From Seison nebaliae (Eukaryota; Rotifera; Pararotatoria; Seisonacea; Seisonidae), in the NCBI GenBank assembly GCA_023231475.1, contig JALJEE010001737.1:1-64000 (forward strand): DNA of 64,000 bases. Direction: 5' to 3'. Shown here one piece after another: positions 1-14,143 of this stretch (positions are counted from its first letter, which is position 1; each line of letters opens with the position of its first letter). The translations under genes were made by a program, and so were the position numbers. The notes beneath the pieces are model-generated. The model saw only the letters and a list, made by a program, of their open reading frames with translations, was not told the DNA's origin and searched no databases.

Positions 1-1402
1 CATATATGACTTCTTATTATAATATATGTCACATACAAAAAAATTTTTTATTTTTTTATACGTGTCTTCCCAGCTTTTCCCGGTTTCTTTTCTCATTTCC
101 TGTTATATCATATATATTAATACAGGAAATTGTACTTGGGTGCAGGATGGGATAATAGTTTCGATAGTGAAGAGCGTGGAATGGAACATCGAGGAGTCGT
201 TTGGACGGAGATCGACATTAAAGAAGGGAATATCTCGTATCGTAACTATATCCGTGGACATTTGGGTGAAAGACGAGAATATTCGACATCATATTAGATA
301 ACCAATATTTAAGGACTTCAGGAAGTTTGCATAATGAACGGAAAGTTTGAGGCCCATTATCATTGGAGGAAGGGGAACGGTTGGCCATACTCACGTAATT
401 ACGATTAGCCTCTGAGTTCTGTAGAACGAAATCTAGTGAGGGTGGAATATGATCGGAGAGAGAAGAAGGAATAGAGTCATGTAATAGAGAACATCCCAGC
501 ACGTACCTTTTCAATGAAGAAGACACGATGTTGTGATCGATCCATGAGCGATGTCATGAAGAGATAAATGAAAAGGTGTTATGAGGAAGGAAAGCACGAT
601 ATCCGATAATTTGAAAGAGAAAGCAATACTTCCGATTTCTCGAAAACATGAAAAGTTTAAAGAATTACGTATAAAGCCTCATAATCCACCAGAAGGCCTA
701 CCGTAACCCGACGAGTTGCAAGACACAGAAGCCGTAATCTTGCGATGAGAGTTGCTTCTTAGCCATTGAGGAGGAGGATCAACCAACCAGGTCCATTAAC
801 ATAGGATTACGTCGAATTTAAGAAGGTCGTCCAACGAACAGAGGAGGTTAGAAGGACCATGGCAATTGAACGAGACGATTGATATACGAGTTCCATCCAA
901 TGATATAGGAGAAATAGTGGTGGAAGATTGAGTCCTCAGGGAGGTAGAAGAAGAAGAGAAATTAATATTATCAGTTAAAGATATTAGTCTATTTTCATTC
1001 CCGGAGAAGTCCCTTTTTAACCAGGCTTTGCCCTTCGACTTAAAAAAGAATTTTTTAATCATAACCCCGGAAGGCCTTAGTTCGGGAATAAAGGTTTCTG
1101 TCAATTGTTGTTGCTGGACGGTGGAAAATTGATTGCTCGAAAGAAACCGTTTTTAAAACCACTGGATTAATGATTCCCTTATTGTGAAGAAATTGAACCA
1201 TTGTGTCGATGAAAATGTTCTTTGCAAAGCCACGGACAATAACTGACCGTTTCTTCGGGACCATTGCCATTCCATCAATGTGTTCTGATGAATTCCCAAT
1301 AATTGGAGGAAGACCAGCTGGTTTGGTATTTCGGATGGGACGAGAAGTTGTAGAGAGAGAAGTTATTGGACCCTGAGATAATATTTTTTTAACTTCCCTC
1401 AA
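1..1402 (-). mobile_element. Degenerate non-LTR retrotransposon (LINE) fragment: end of ORF1 plus endonuclease
   Basis: Read on the minus strand, three broken frames line up in order. 1402-1055 encodes an ORF1-like stretch that ends in a frameshift. 1104-796 continues in another frame and contains SIVSFNCHGPSN, the start of a LINE-type exonuclease-endonuclease-phosphatase domain. After an in-frame stop at about 797 the same frame reads CNSSGYGRPSGG near 690, which resembles the GRPSGG block of RTE/Jockey-type endonucleases. Further pieces run to the window start. Several stops and frameshifts show that it is dead, and no reverse transcriptase is present inside the window. The clade is not resolved. 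Confidence 0.65.
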
Positions 1403-2565
1403 CTATTCTTGAAAAATATTTTTCAAAAATATATTCAAATAATTTACGTCTCTTATCTATATTAACTTCGATTATTAATTTATTAATTATAATTGAACAA
1501 TTAATTTTATAATTATCCTAAGGTCATTTAATGTGGCTAATCTAATAATGTAAAGGAATTGCACCATGTGATCAATGTGTGATTAGTTATTTGGCAACAA
1601 TAAGTCCCAGAGACAGTCTCTCCTGTTTCTTGTAAATGTAATGATTAAGTTACATTTACAGTGTCTCACTTGTTGATCTTGGTTAATTAATTAATTATAG
1701 TTTCTCATTAGTAGTAGATAGATTAGGTAATCTTTGTTATTAATTAAACTAATAATAACAACTTTTATTATTAATAATTATAAGAAAAATTTTAAAATTA
1801 AGATTTAATACTTAAAGTTAAATTATTTCCCCATCTAGACTATTTTCAGTGGTTCGTGAAGATATTTGTCGTTTGGCCAACAGATCCATGTAGCCGCCAG
1901 TGGAGTTGCATTCTGGTCGGTGGCTATTCACCGTTTGCTCGGAACCGAGGATTTTTTTCACAGAATGAGTTGATGGACTTTACGAAATCGATTTCTTTGC
2001 AATCATCCAAACTACGTCTAAGCATGGGATGGAGCCATGTCGCCATCGTGTATGGTTAAATCTTTCTTTTATTCGGCTGATTAAAAACCGCCCATAACAA
2101 TTCGTTGCTACGCGTTCAAGCTCAAAAAGAGTTTTTTGAAGAAGAGGTATTACCAGATGGATAGACGGCGATTTCTAGACATCAAAGCCGGTTTGGAATC
2201 TGTAGATCGGTTTTAATAAAGTGGTTAGTGACGAAATTTTATCAAAATCTAATAAAATTTATGAATGTTATATCCCTAGTCAAAACAGTGGACAAAAAAA
2301 TCTAAAAATATTACAAAATATGTCCAAAAAATTTATTTTCACGAAGATTACGTTCTATAATTCATTGTGAAATATATAAAGCGACAGTATGATACTTTAT
2401 ATCGTGCTCGTTTTCTTAAATCTCTCATTCATCGGCCAATTTACCAGCATGTTATGTGCTTGGTGAAAGCTTTGAGAATTTTCAGCAGTTTCCAAACTAG
2501 TATTTTTTCATTCGATATTGTAAAAAATTTTGCTAAATTTTATCGATATAATTCAACAATCAATG
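1403..2565. other. Non-coding, very AT-rich spacer between two dead transposons
   Basis: No convincing coding frame was seen. The short 67-codon frame at 1856-2059 shows no recognisable motif. The stretch holds a compact set of inverted repeats at 1609-1660, listed separately. It may contain further decayed transposon sequence, but none that I can name. Confidence 0.5.
1609..1660. repeat. Two adjacent perfect inverted repeats (hairpin-forming)
   Basis: 1609-1621 is AGAGAC-A-GTCTCT, a perfect 6-bp-arm palindrome. Ten bases on, TGTAAATGTAA (1631-1641) is mirrored by TTACATTTACA (1650-1660), giving 11-bp perfect arms around an 8-base loop. Both are read directly from the sequence. They lie between two transposon remnants, so they may be part of a small non-autonomous element or of a transposon end. 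Confidence 0.8.
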
Positions 2566-3300
2566 TTCATTTGTTGATCCATTTACCTGATTCCGTGAGG
2601 AGATTTGGAAATATATTGCGTTCAGAAATTTTAAAGACAATCATAATACATGGTAAACTTGAAAAACGACTAGGAAAAGATAGAATCAGTTTTTGTATTA
2701 ATTCATTCGGTAATTTTAACCAATTTCTTTGAATAGCGGCCTTTAAATCCTCAACGGTCGAAAATTGGATGTTTTCGTCGTAAACTTGGCGACTCAACCA
2801 CGGCCGGCCACTTTATAATTTAACTCTTCCATATATTGTTTGGTGATTTTTGCAACATGTGGACGCGCATTATCTTGCTGAAAAATCAAATCTTTTTGTT
2901 CCATAAGAGAATGGGCGTCACATTGCTTGCTAAGCAATCGATATATTTTTCGGCGTCAATCGACCCTTCAAGAAAAATGATATCGGAACGACCATCGAAC
3001 AACACTGCAGCCCACACCATAACCCCCTTCCGGGATCCATATACGGATTTGCCGAACAAACAACATATTCGAGGAATATATCGAGAACATCATCGAAGCT
3101 TTTCACTAATAAAATTGTCCCAAATAGATATCTGGTCAGGTCATAAAAACATTAACAATTCGGTTGACTTTATGATTATTCCCGGTGGAACAATTTCTTT
3201 CGTCAATACAAATTTCTCTTTAAGAAAATTGACTATTCATTCAATTCGGATGCCACTTTCAAATTTAATTCACCTAAATTTAAGAATATGATTATTTATT
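2566..3300 (-). mobile_element. Degenerate Tc1/mariner transposase
   Basis: Minus-strand conceptual translation, with stops and frame changes, gives the C-terminal half of a Tc1/mariner DDE transposase. SVYGSRKGVMVWAAV lies near 3050, followed by an (L)EGSIDAEKY block. QDNARPHVAKITKQYMEEL at about 2830-2885 carries the second catalytic Asp in its usual setting. Then come KWPAVVESPSL and a C-terminal VEDLKAAIQRNW...LPNELI block (2690-2780). The N-terminal DNA-binding part was not identified and may lie up to about 3560. I found no clear terminal inverted repeats. It is inactive because of multiple stops. Confidence 0.8.
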
Positions 3301-6300
3301 CATTTATTAAATCTGATTATGTTGATGAGTAAATTGATTTCGAGATTGCATTTGAAGTATTATGAGATGAATTATTCAACAAATTTTGAATTGAATGAAG
3401 TCGCTAGGTTCAAGGAGGTCCAAAGTAGTTCGAGAATGTTTCAGGAAATTTAACACAGTATCTATACTACTACTTAATTATGAAAGCATGCGTTTTAAAT
3501 AAACTTAAAATGAGTAATTTATTTTCAAAATTCCTGTATTTTTTCGCTTTAACCCATTTCATATTTATAGCTTAAGGCGTAATAATGAAAACCGCGAAAG
3601 GTGTCTCGTGCGCCCAGTTTGAAGATCTTCCCAATGGTCGACAACCCAATTATTTTTAATTTCTAAGATTATTCAACCGGGGTGTGACTTGTTCTTGTTA
3701 GTATAAATTGAGCACGTTTTATATTCTTAACAAAAAAAAGATGGACTATTTCCAACTTTAAGATATTGTGGTTCGTCTAAGAATGGCATTTTATGTTGTT
3801 CAGAATTATTCACTACGTGTATGTAGTTTTTTAAATTTCAAAAATCCAAAATTTTATGTGCTATCCATTAGTGAACTTACCTTGATGATGCTCCCAAAAC
3901 TAAACCCTTAAAAATCTTTAATATCTATTATTTTAATAAATCAAAATATTTTTTAAATTGTTGTAGGTCATTTTAAACTTTATATTACTTTTAATTCACT
4001 TGATGACTTGGTCCGTTTTCTTTATGGTTTATCTTTAACTGGTTAATTACTGACTGGGAGAAGATATTAACGGTTTATATTTAGTTCTAAACGATAAAAA
4101 AGGATCAGGTGCATAAAAGTAACACACATATTATGAAACATATTAGAGGCGATTATCATGATAATTTTATCTGTCTGAAGATTTATAAAAGAACTTCATC
4201 AATTTTGATCTCTTGTCTAGAAACTTTTTGTTCTTCCTCGCTCTAAATCAATTAACTTGGTATAATCAATTACCAAATTGAGTCCGTAACTTTGGACAAG
4301 CGAATTGTTCTTTACAGTTACTTTGTTAATAAATTGTACAAGATAATTATCGTTGATAAATATAATTTTAGTTTAACATCTTTTGTTCTTGATGAATAAA
4401 AGCTTATTTAATTAATATGAAATTCTAATGAATTAATTTCAATACGTCACCGGTAAAGATCGTCTATTTCTTGCAAGCATACAAATTTCTTCTTTACAGA
4501 ATGTTTCTGTCTTCATTATAATGTATAAGAAAGGAAATGAGACAATAATTTCTTATTAAAATAATTTTAGGAAAATTATTAAAATTAGTTAGCTTTATTT
4601 ATCTGTGTTCTGTTCTTTATTCAAATAGAATGAAAACTAAAAAATTAGTGAGGACAAAAATTCTTATTCAAATTTTACGTAAATCTATTAATTAGACACA
4701 GTAAGTGGGAGGAGTGAACGACTTTCCGACAAAATAGTCTAAATCTCGAAATATGACGATCCATTAGCCGAAATTAATTTGATTTTCTGTGTAATCGACG
4801 GTAGAAACAGTAACTGCAATTTTCATTAAAGCTTTATTAAAGGTTTTCATTAAAGTATAAAATCATCAGAGATTTACAGATTTCTAATTTAACTATAAAT
4901 TATAAATCAAAGATGAATAACATTACTACGAGTGCTTTGTCGCCTAATATCAATGAGGAAAATATCTGTCGAATATTTTAGAACATATTTTAAAACAAAC
5001 AATTTTGGTAATTACATTAAGGTAAATGAATGTTTGCAAATTATATATATATTATATATATTAAGAATTTACGAAATGTTAAATTCATCGTCTCAGGTAA
5101 ACACCTTTCGAATATTAATTTGATTCATGTTCTTCTTGGTTAAAAAGGGAATACGTGCAAATTTTTAATTTTATGTTCATAGTGATTATTCGGGTTCAAT
5201 AGAGTTTCCAATGCATTGCATTTCTATTGTAATACGTCGTTGACTATGATCACTTTGACAATAGATGATTTTCTCACATATTTCCTTGTGATATTACACA
5301 TTTCTAGTGCCAAAATTGAAACCGATCTTATTCAATAAAACTGTTAATGAAATTTTTTTAAAGATACCAAAACCAAAAATGAGAATTCGTGATGTTAAAA
5401 GAAAAATGTCACATCGTTCAGAAAATTTGACACATCCACATGTTATGATTGAGTAATGCACATTCTGGACGAAATCTTATGCTCTGGGCAGTTGTACGAA
5501 CAATTTCATTTCTTATTTAAATACTGAAGGTTATATTATTAGAATTATAAGAGATATTAGAAGAATATTATTATCCAGTAAATTTTAAAATAAGCTATCT
5601 TGCAATAAGTTTAAAATAATGATACCTATATCTCGTAATCGAATGGAAACGAATGTTATATTTCTTATTTTTAATCTAGTTTACTTCTTTGTCTACTGAT
5701 AAAGAGAGTTTGAATTAGATTTCTCTCATTATCTTATAAGATTAATTCCTTGTTTCATTTTGCTTCCTTCTGTTCTACAAGCATGATTTAAAATGAATAA
5801 AAACGATTAGTTCTAATTTTAAGTTAGAAGGTCATTACTCTTAAAAAAATTATGTACATTTTGTTCAGTGGGGAAGCTGGTTACATCATCCTGTATATAA
5901 AGTTTTTGAAGTTGATGATGTCAGTAGACAAAAACTGATTCTTTTTAATGGATAGTAAGTGGCTTACGAATATTTATAGTAATTTTGTTATCATCAATTT
6001 ACTTGCCTTAATTGGAATATAAGAGAAAGTCGTCCAATAGACGACAAATCTCCCTCATCGACGATGCATAAATTTGTTGTAAGAAATAAGACAATTTAAA
6101 GGAAAATTAACATTTCCTCCAATAATGTATGTTTGATGACATCAATCAATCATCAACTTGTTCAGCGCACATATTTTTTCTTGTATGAACTTAAATTTCT
6201 ATTATGTATAATTTAAAAGTCATCAAAACTAATGAACGAGAATGTGGTGACTACATACCGTTAGTTTAGCTTGCTCGAACGACTGTGCAGCAATATAAGT

Positions 6301-9300
6301 GTTTTCAATGAAACAATGTTAGAGATATACTGTATAATGAATATCAAATGGACTTTCGTTCATAAGTCTTTCCCCTAACGAATTTACATTTCCAATACAA
6401 GGAGACACATATCTATTAGAGAGGTATTTCGTGTGCGAGATTGGCAGTTCGAATCTGGAAGTATGACGATTGACTGAAGAAGAACGAAGTTAGGTAAGAA
6501 AAACATTTGAAATCTATGAATTTTTTGTGAAGTTGAAAAAATAAAAGTGTCCGATTCGATTGAAAATAATGGAACGATTTGAAAAAGTGTCGCTCCTGCA
6601 TATATAGCGGTGGTACGTCTCATATGGAACATGGCTATTTCCTATGAATCGAATAGAAGTTTGCAATTTGTTTTCATCGTTATTACGCTTATTTAAGTTT
6701 GAATGCGATAAAAAAAGTTTTTTTTTAATGTGATTAACATATACTCTTTTTTCTTCACAAATAATCGATTTCTGACAAAGAAGGCGATAAAATAGTCATT
6801 GCGTTACTTTCACCATTCCAATACCATAAGAATAGTTCATTCCAACGTATCAATTTCTAGTTTGTTCGATTGTTAATTGCCGTATTGTGCATATTAGCTA
6901 TAAGCACATGCATTTCTCCCAATGTGCATCTGACAGTTTGAGAATTGATAAATTCAAATTTCTCCTCCGATCACTACACCTTGAGTGGTGAGAGGATCGG
7001 ATTATTTGACATCTTATTTCATTTCTCAAATTGGAGATTGGCCTTCATGTATACAGTCTCATATTCTTCATACAATAAAATATTACGAATTTATGGTATC
7101 TGTTCAGGCTAATATATGTTGTTATGTTTTGGTTGAAAGTTTCCTCCTTGCCATCTGTATTCTCCATGGTTAATTGTATAATTAAGATAATATGAAATAT
7201 AAGACAAAAATGAATCAAACGTCCTTCCTTTTACGTTTCTATTAGAGTAATAATATAATAAGTAGAAATATTCATTCTTTCGTATTATTAACAATTAATA
7301 TATCAATATTTTCCATATCAATAATTTCTTAATTTATACGTTTATCGTTTTCCATTTTCTCCTGAAATCATTGTCACCAGTTCGCATGCATTCTTGCGTC
7401 AAGAATTTTCACTTCTTAAATCATTTCTAATGTGATCTCCATTCTACGAATTTGATGTTTCAGCTAAATTAAATTCGGCGGAGAAACACACAATTTTTCT
7501 CCAAAAGAATTATTTTCTCACCGTTTTTTAAGAATTCTTCAACTATATTTGTTGCACGAAATAAGCGACTCCCTTTAAAGAAATCGGAAGATTATGGTGC
7601 TAATACTGTCGATAAATATTTCGTTAGCAATTTATATTTAATATGCGTCTAATTGGTTTGAGATCAAGGAGTTTGCAAATGCATGAAAGGAAAGCAGTCG
7701 AAATGTCATGAAAAATGAAATGGTTCACATAGTTTTATATTTCCAATTTTTATGAAGATACAAAAATCGCCATTAACCGATTTATTCGGAAATATTATAA
7801 TTTTCCTTCTTCCAATCATCTCCCTATTCAATTAATATCTGAAGATTTATTACTAACTTATCGTCATTTCTCTTCAGGTAAAAATGTATGTTGAGGATTC
7901 TTCATGTTACGCGAAATTAGCTTAATAAAATGATCGAATCTTATGAGGAATTATCAAGTGCCTTCCAAACTTATCATCGTTCATTCACCATTTCTGGTAT
8001 TGTGCATTTATTATTTCGAATGTAATATACATTTCCAGTATCCTATTGTCAATGGAGATCGTTCTTCTCCTCAAACAACTTTTTCTCTCTTCAATCAAAT
8101 GTAATTTTTTCTCTAATTTCTCTTCGTTGTTAATGTTCAGTTGGAAGGGACATTTCTCTCATTGTAATAACAATTTCTCATAAAATTACTTTATTAATTG
8201 GTTGGTGGATACATAAATATCTCCCGTCCTCAAGTTTATATTTAATCATTCACCAAAAAATATGTAACAAACTTTCTAGAATGAAGAAATTGTCTGAGAG
8301 ATGACTTAACCAAATAATGTCCCAATAATCTACTTATAGACACCTGAAATAATACATTTCTTCACCGATTACCAATCGAATTAAACTTGTTCAGAAATTA
8401 TAAAGAATAATTATCGTCAAATTATTGAATAATTTTGAGTTCATATTTCCAAATTGAACTAAAATTATTTATCTTTAGTCCTTCTTCCCATCTAACACCA
8501 GTTATAATGCGAAGGTCATGATAATTGTTCTATTATTATGCAGTTCGATCGGAAGACCCACATGGTTACTTAAGCTTTACTAATTGAATAGCCACGAATA
8601 CCTCAATGGGATCCGAGGACAATCACATTTCTAATAATTGGAATTATTAAATTTTTTAGCATTTTACTTATTCGAACTTAAAATTTTAAAGTTTATAGAC
8701 AATCTCCAGGTATCTCCAAGATATTACAGAGCAGTTTTAGGAAAAAATTCCTGATTAAACTACTGGCGAAGTTGTGATTTTTATGAAAATATCAACAATC
8801 TAATGGAATTTCCATTAAAATGCATCATTTCTCTTATGTACATATTTCGTCTGTTTATCAGGCATTTTCCCGCCGATTACTCAATTCTTATTTTCAAAAT
8901 TTAAATTATAGACAGCGATTATTCGTGTCCTGCACACTTTCTAAGAATTGCTGTTTTTTTTTAAATCGACGAGATGAATATCAATTTTTATAAATTTATT
9001 CATTTTCCAATTTTTCAAGTGATACTCGATTGAATCACTTGAAAATCCTTCAAAGACCTATTTCCTGTCTGTATAATATTCATATGGAAGTTGCTCATTA
9101 ATTTTTTTTATATAATTTTTTAAATATTTATAATTATAATTTTTTTATTTAGAAATGACAATAAGTGTGATTATGTTATTGGACAATTCTCTAATGACTC
9201 CTTAGGTACTTGTCGGTCGGATATTCTTTGGGAATCTCTGTTTCTTCCTTCTTTCATTTGCGTAATCATGTAAAGATAATTATGTTACGTAATTGAATAG

Positions 9301-11633
9301 TTTCGATTAATATGTACATGATATTTTATGTTTTTTCTTATTCCATATGTTCAGTTACATTCATAATATTTTCGAAGATGTTTATAAACAGATCAAATCG
9401 GGAAATTATAGTAGAATCAGTGTTCTTCTGCTTTCGTAATGAGCAATCGTAAATTTGTTGATTGAAAGATTGTCTGGAAAATTGTGATTCATTATTCCCA
9501 CTATGGAATTTTCAAAAGGAGAAGATGATTAAGAAGAAGAATGTTTCAGACAGATGACATTATAATATGCATGTCAACTACTAATGTTTCACTTTGCTAA
9601 TGTCTGAAGCAGCGATGTCTAAATATTTCACTAATCTACCTTCATTTTGGAATAACTGGATTGAAAGTTATAATTGAATGAATGAGAATAATAACCTTTG
9701 ATTTAAGAATATAATAATATTCCATTAAAATTAATCCAAAAATTAGAATCGGAAGAAATATTTTATACGAAAGAAATTGAACAATTCGTTATTGAACAAT
9801 ATATACCATCATCATAATCAATAAACAGATTACAGGAGGAGATGTCGTTTATGTCGAAGGTCAGTTCTTCGATTGTTCACTTTATAGCAATATTATCATC
9901 ATTAGAAGACTGAGGGAGGATGATGTATGTCAATATTATTTTATGAAAATTTTCGTTTATTTTTAAAATCGAATACGATTACGTAGAATGCGTATGATGA
10001 GAATTGTACCAATAAACATTAATTTCTGTTACCACAACAAAATTGGAACAGTTGAAAATTCGTTTATTTATTTTGTATATTTTATTTCGTCGTTATATCA
10101 ATGCATACAACCGCTAATTGATAATAAAAGATGATAAACGGAACTGACTATCATCAGATTATTGACAATAAAAGAAGAAAAATTCAACTAACCATCAGAT
10201 TATTTAATATGAATAATAGTTCTCATTTTTTACGATAAGAATAATTGAGAAATTATTATTTATGGCTTTTTGCCCTATGGAAAGAAATGGTTAATCGATC
10301 AAATAACCTCGTTACATATATTCCGTGCTTCTTTAACATTTCCTATAAAATTTTCTTCCAGTATTACGTTTGACGGATTATTAGTAGCATTCATGCATGG
10401 AATGGTTGTTGATAAATATATTAAAGAAGATTGCATCATTAATGAAAATTATTCTTCCCTCTGTCAAGAAAATCAATTTCGGCCATAAAGGTAAATTCAG
10501 TTAGTTACTAAGAAGAAGTGCCTTTCTCCCAATTTCTCTGCCAAACGATTCATTGAAAGAATTATGAATCGAACCTTAACCGTTAAACGAATTATTGTGT
10601 TACGTATGCGAATCTCATAGGAATCATCTTGCCTATCTCTAATTGTTCGGATACTTCTCATCCAAGTAGTGGAAGACATGTTACCGACATCCAACCTACA
10701 CTTCCGATGACTTCTCATTGAAATGAACATGTACATATAACCATCATTCATCTTTGCTTATGTGAGAAAGGAGAAATATGATGAGGATCTTTCAATACGT
10801 ACACTCGAACATTTTCTTTCAAAACAAAGCCGTATATGGGTCAATCACCCATTCTTCTTGTCTGTCAGTGATGGTGAAATTGGATGAAATATACAGTTCG
10901 ACCTATCCCAAAAAAGATACATATGACCAACATGCTTCCTAATGTTTATGGTTGACATTGAAGAAGATAAAGATTGACGTTTTGTAACAATTGGTGTGTA
11001 AATTATATTTTTCTGCAAATTATAACATTCGAATATGTTGAAAGAGAGATTTATTTAGAATTCCTCTTATATATCTCTTTGGTTGATTGTGCTAATTGTG
11101 GAAATTTAAATATACTTCTCGTTTTCTGGAACATATTTTGATTTATTAGACATTTCGGTACTGGATATTGTTATGCATATAAATCTTTTCGTGTCTTATT
11201 TGGAGGAGAGATGACCATTAGATATATTTATTTTTCTTTGATTTATTATTAAATTTTGGGATGCAACCTTAATTTATCATTCTACATGCATTAATTATGG
11301 GTTACATCTTCGTTATATTCATCAATTATATTACTGTTGTATTATAAACTTTTGTTTCAATTTGAAGTGTTCATTGTTCTCCGATATTAACAGATTCTTT
11401 TTTTCAAATTTCCCATATTGGGATTTTCGCTTAATAAAAAACCATCTGAAATCTCGTCATTCAACGATAGAACAATGCGAGAGTGCACTCGACAGCTCAT
11501 GTACATTTCGTCAAACAATTAGACTGCTATAATTTATTCAACACATCTCGCTTCTCGAACAGATAGGCAAAAGTGGAACTGATCAACAACTTTGTCCCTT
11601 CGAATTGTTGGAAGGAATTGAAGAACATCAAGA
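3301..11633. other. Gene-poor 8.3 kb region upstream of the GPCR gene
   Basis: Only scattered frames below about 90 codons occur, on both strands, and none shows a recognisable motif or consistent codon bias. I see no rRNA or convincing tRNA. A 12-bp-arm inverted repeat lies at 9012-9045. Given the density of the rest of the window, this is best read as the regulatory upstream region, or 5' UTR introns, of the GPCR that follows. That is inference. Confidence 0.5.
9012..9045. repeat. Perfect 12-bp inverted repeat with 10-base loop
   Basis: TTTTCAAGTGAT at 9012-9023 is exactly mirrored by ATCACTTGAAAA at 9034-9045. It lies in otherwise featureless DNA. It could fold as a short hairpin or bind a dimeric factor. 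It is too short for a typical animal microRNA precursor. Confidence 0.75.
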
Positions 11634-13961
11634 ATGTCGGCAACCGATCTCACAGAACATATGTCAATACCGATCGTCATCATCGCGTTTCTCGGTTGCA
11701 TTACCAATACTATATCGATAATCGTACTCACTCGTCCCTCATTAAAATTATCGACGTTAGATTTTCTTCTTTCAACTTCTCTCATCTTCATTTCCATATT
11801 AGATATGTTTATTTGACTTTCATGAGCGTGACGGATTTATGTGCTTCGTTTGCTTCTTTCCTCACTTATTCGTCGAAAGCACTCGTTTTATTGAAGAGAT
11901 CAATGGGAGAATCGGATGAACTCAACTACAATACACTCCTTCTTCTCAATGATACGACTAATCATTCATCGGAAGCAGTGCAGTATGAGAGTGTGATAAG
12001 TGATAAACTTATTAGTGTTTTTCGGAATATTTCTTGTTATTCTACTCCATTCGCTTTAACACTTCAATGTGTGTCTGTTTGGATAACATTGGCATTCACA
12101 ACAGATCGCTATATAAAAATTAGTCGGCCTTATTTGAGCAGACACTTTTGCACTCGACAACGTGCTGCACTCATTCTCAGTGTCATCTACATCATCGCCT
12201 TGTGCTATCTAATTCCTCAATTGTTCGAGTATCATATTGAGAAGATTGCTATAAAAATTAACGATAAAGAGATTGTGGAAGAGTTCGTTAGTCGAACTGA
12301 ATTCGGAAACAATAAACATTTCCAAATGTTCATGATGGCCTTCTATACGTTGTGTGTGGCCTTCATTCCATTCATTACCATTTCCATCATGAATGTCTGT
12401 CTAATGAAGATTACGTTAAAGAAACGGCAATCCATCGAATTGACCCAAATCAACTCAACACATTTTCAACAAATAATTAATCAGAATAAAGGTGACTCCA
12501 TCAAAATGAGTTGTCCAAAAATCATTTGGAAATTACCGAAAGATGTCGATTCTGAGAATTATCAATTACTTAATACAAATGAGATAGATCAAAAGAAATG
12601 GAATTCTTTATCTCGCAAAGTCTCCAACGGATTGATTCGTGTACAATCAAGTATCAATTTATTGAGAGGTGTTCTCATAAGTAAACGATTGAATCGGGCA
12701 CGAATCCGAACAAACGATCTGAATATCATGCTCATTAGTGTTATTTTTGCATTTCTCGTATTTACTTGGCCGTCAGCCTTCTCCCAAACATTTTTTACAA
12801 TATTCGATCCAAAAAAATATTTTAATCATCAAACTATTCTGTTCATGACTGATTCGGCCAACCTCTTCATGGTGATTAATTCCTTCATCAATTTCTTTCT
12901 TTATATTGCTTTTGGAAAAAGGTTTCGGAAGGAATTCTATCTGCATTTCTGTTCTTGCTGGTTAAAACGTTATTATCGCACCAAATATTCGTTTGTTTTC
13001 GATAATAATAACGACTTGAATCGACAACCGAATAATTACAGTAGATTCTTCAACAACAATAACAACAACAACAATAAAAGAAATCGTTTATTAAATGAAG
13101 ATGATATTAATGGATTATCTTCAATTAGTCGAATATTCTCTTTCTTCAAGAAGAGAGAAACGATGTCAACAACAACGAAAATGTCATCGATGCATTTGGA
13201 GACGGAAATGGAACATGAGACAACTAATTCCACACCAATATCTTCTTTATTATCTAATCGCAATTCGAAAAATAAGAATGAGAGGAGACACTCCATTTTT
13301 TCTTTATTCGTAGGAAGACTGTCATTCGATCGTACAAAGTTTCGAAATTTTTAACGAAAACATCATCTCATATTCGATTTCTTTCAGCATAGATCATAAC
13401 AATTATCGAAATAGTCGACGTCATTCCCAACACCATCAATCGACAAGTGCGCGGGAAATGTACAATATTTTGAGAAGGAAATCTCAATATTTCTCTTACT
13501 CCGATATCCTGAAATATTATGAGTTAAAAGAAAGACAATCGGATGATCATATTCGTCATAAAAAACGTCAATCGGAAGGCAATCTGCCTAAACCAGAATT
13601 TACCGGAAATCTTCATCTAACTGATATTCCCTCATTCATTAACAGTGAAACTGAAGAAAATATTCCATATGAGGATGAATTGTCCCGTAGAACCGAAATG
13701 GAAACGCTCAAGCCAACATTGAATGGGAATGAGAATATCGTGATAAATTATCAAAACGTTCCAATTAATTCAAAAAAATTGATCACCGACCACACAGAGC
13801 AGAATAACAATTTCGTCAATTTTGAAGAAGAGACTAACAACGTCCCGAAAAAATGCAGAAGAAAATTCTCAGATATTTTTATTATCAAAATCGTCGAATA
13901 TCTTTTACCCCGATGGTTATTACGTCCATCTCTATCGAATGATTGTAGTTTACAGACTTGA
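11634..13961 (+). CDS. Family A GPCR, FMRFamide/neuropeptide-receptor-like
   Basis: Seven-transmembrane receptor of the plasma membrane, probably for a neuropeptide. Exons: 11634-11755, 11803-13338 and 13388-13961, giving 743 residues. The start is the first ATG after an in-frame stop at 11619. TM1 (IVIIAFLGCITNTISIIVL) lies in the first frame. Splicing out a 47-bp intron joins RPSLKLS to TYVYLTFMSVTDLC, restoring the usual TM1-TM2 loop. A TTDRYIKISRP block after TM3 is the DRY region. TM6 is near LNIMLISVIFAFLVFTWP and TM7 near MVINSFINFFLYIAFGKRFR. The first intron is secure. The second (GT at 13339) is chosen by frame; without it the protein would stop at 13354. The cytoplasmic tail is long, with an Asn run. 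AATAAA occurs at 13997. Ligand class is inferred from overall resemblance to FMRFamide receptors, so the exact family is uncertain. Confidence 0.85.
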
Positions 13962-14143
13962 GAGATATGTTACTGTTTTTTTTTATTAACAACAAAAATA
14001 AATAGAGTTTATTGAAAATAATTAAGTTAATTTAGTGAATGTTCGGGAGAGAATGTTTTTCGTAAAGCAATCCAATCTTATCAGATGTATTAATAATTTT
14101 CTTGTTTCCATTGTCACAAATCATCATTGACATTAAATTAAAA

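Noticed and set aside
2836-3291. 151-codon plus-strand frame
   Set aside because: It is the antisense shadow of the decayed Tc1/mariner transposase, whose motifs are on the minus strand.
6420-6480. GGCAGTTCGAATCTGG, resembling a tRNA T-arm
   Set aside because: The stem is too short and no matching D-arm, anticodon arm or acceptor stem could be found around it.
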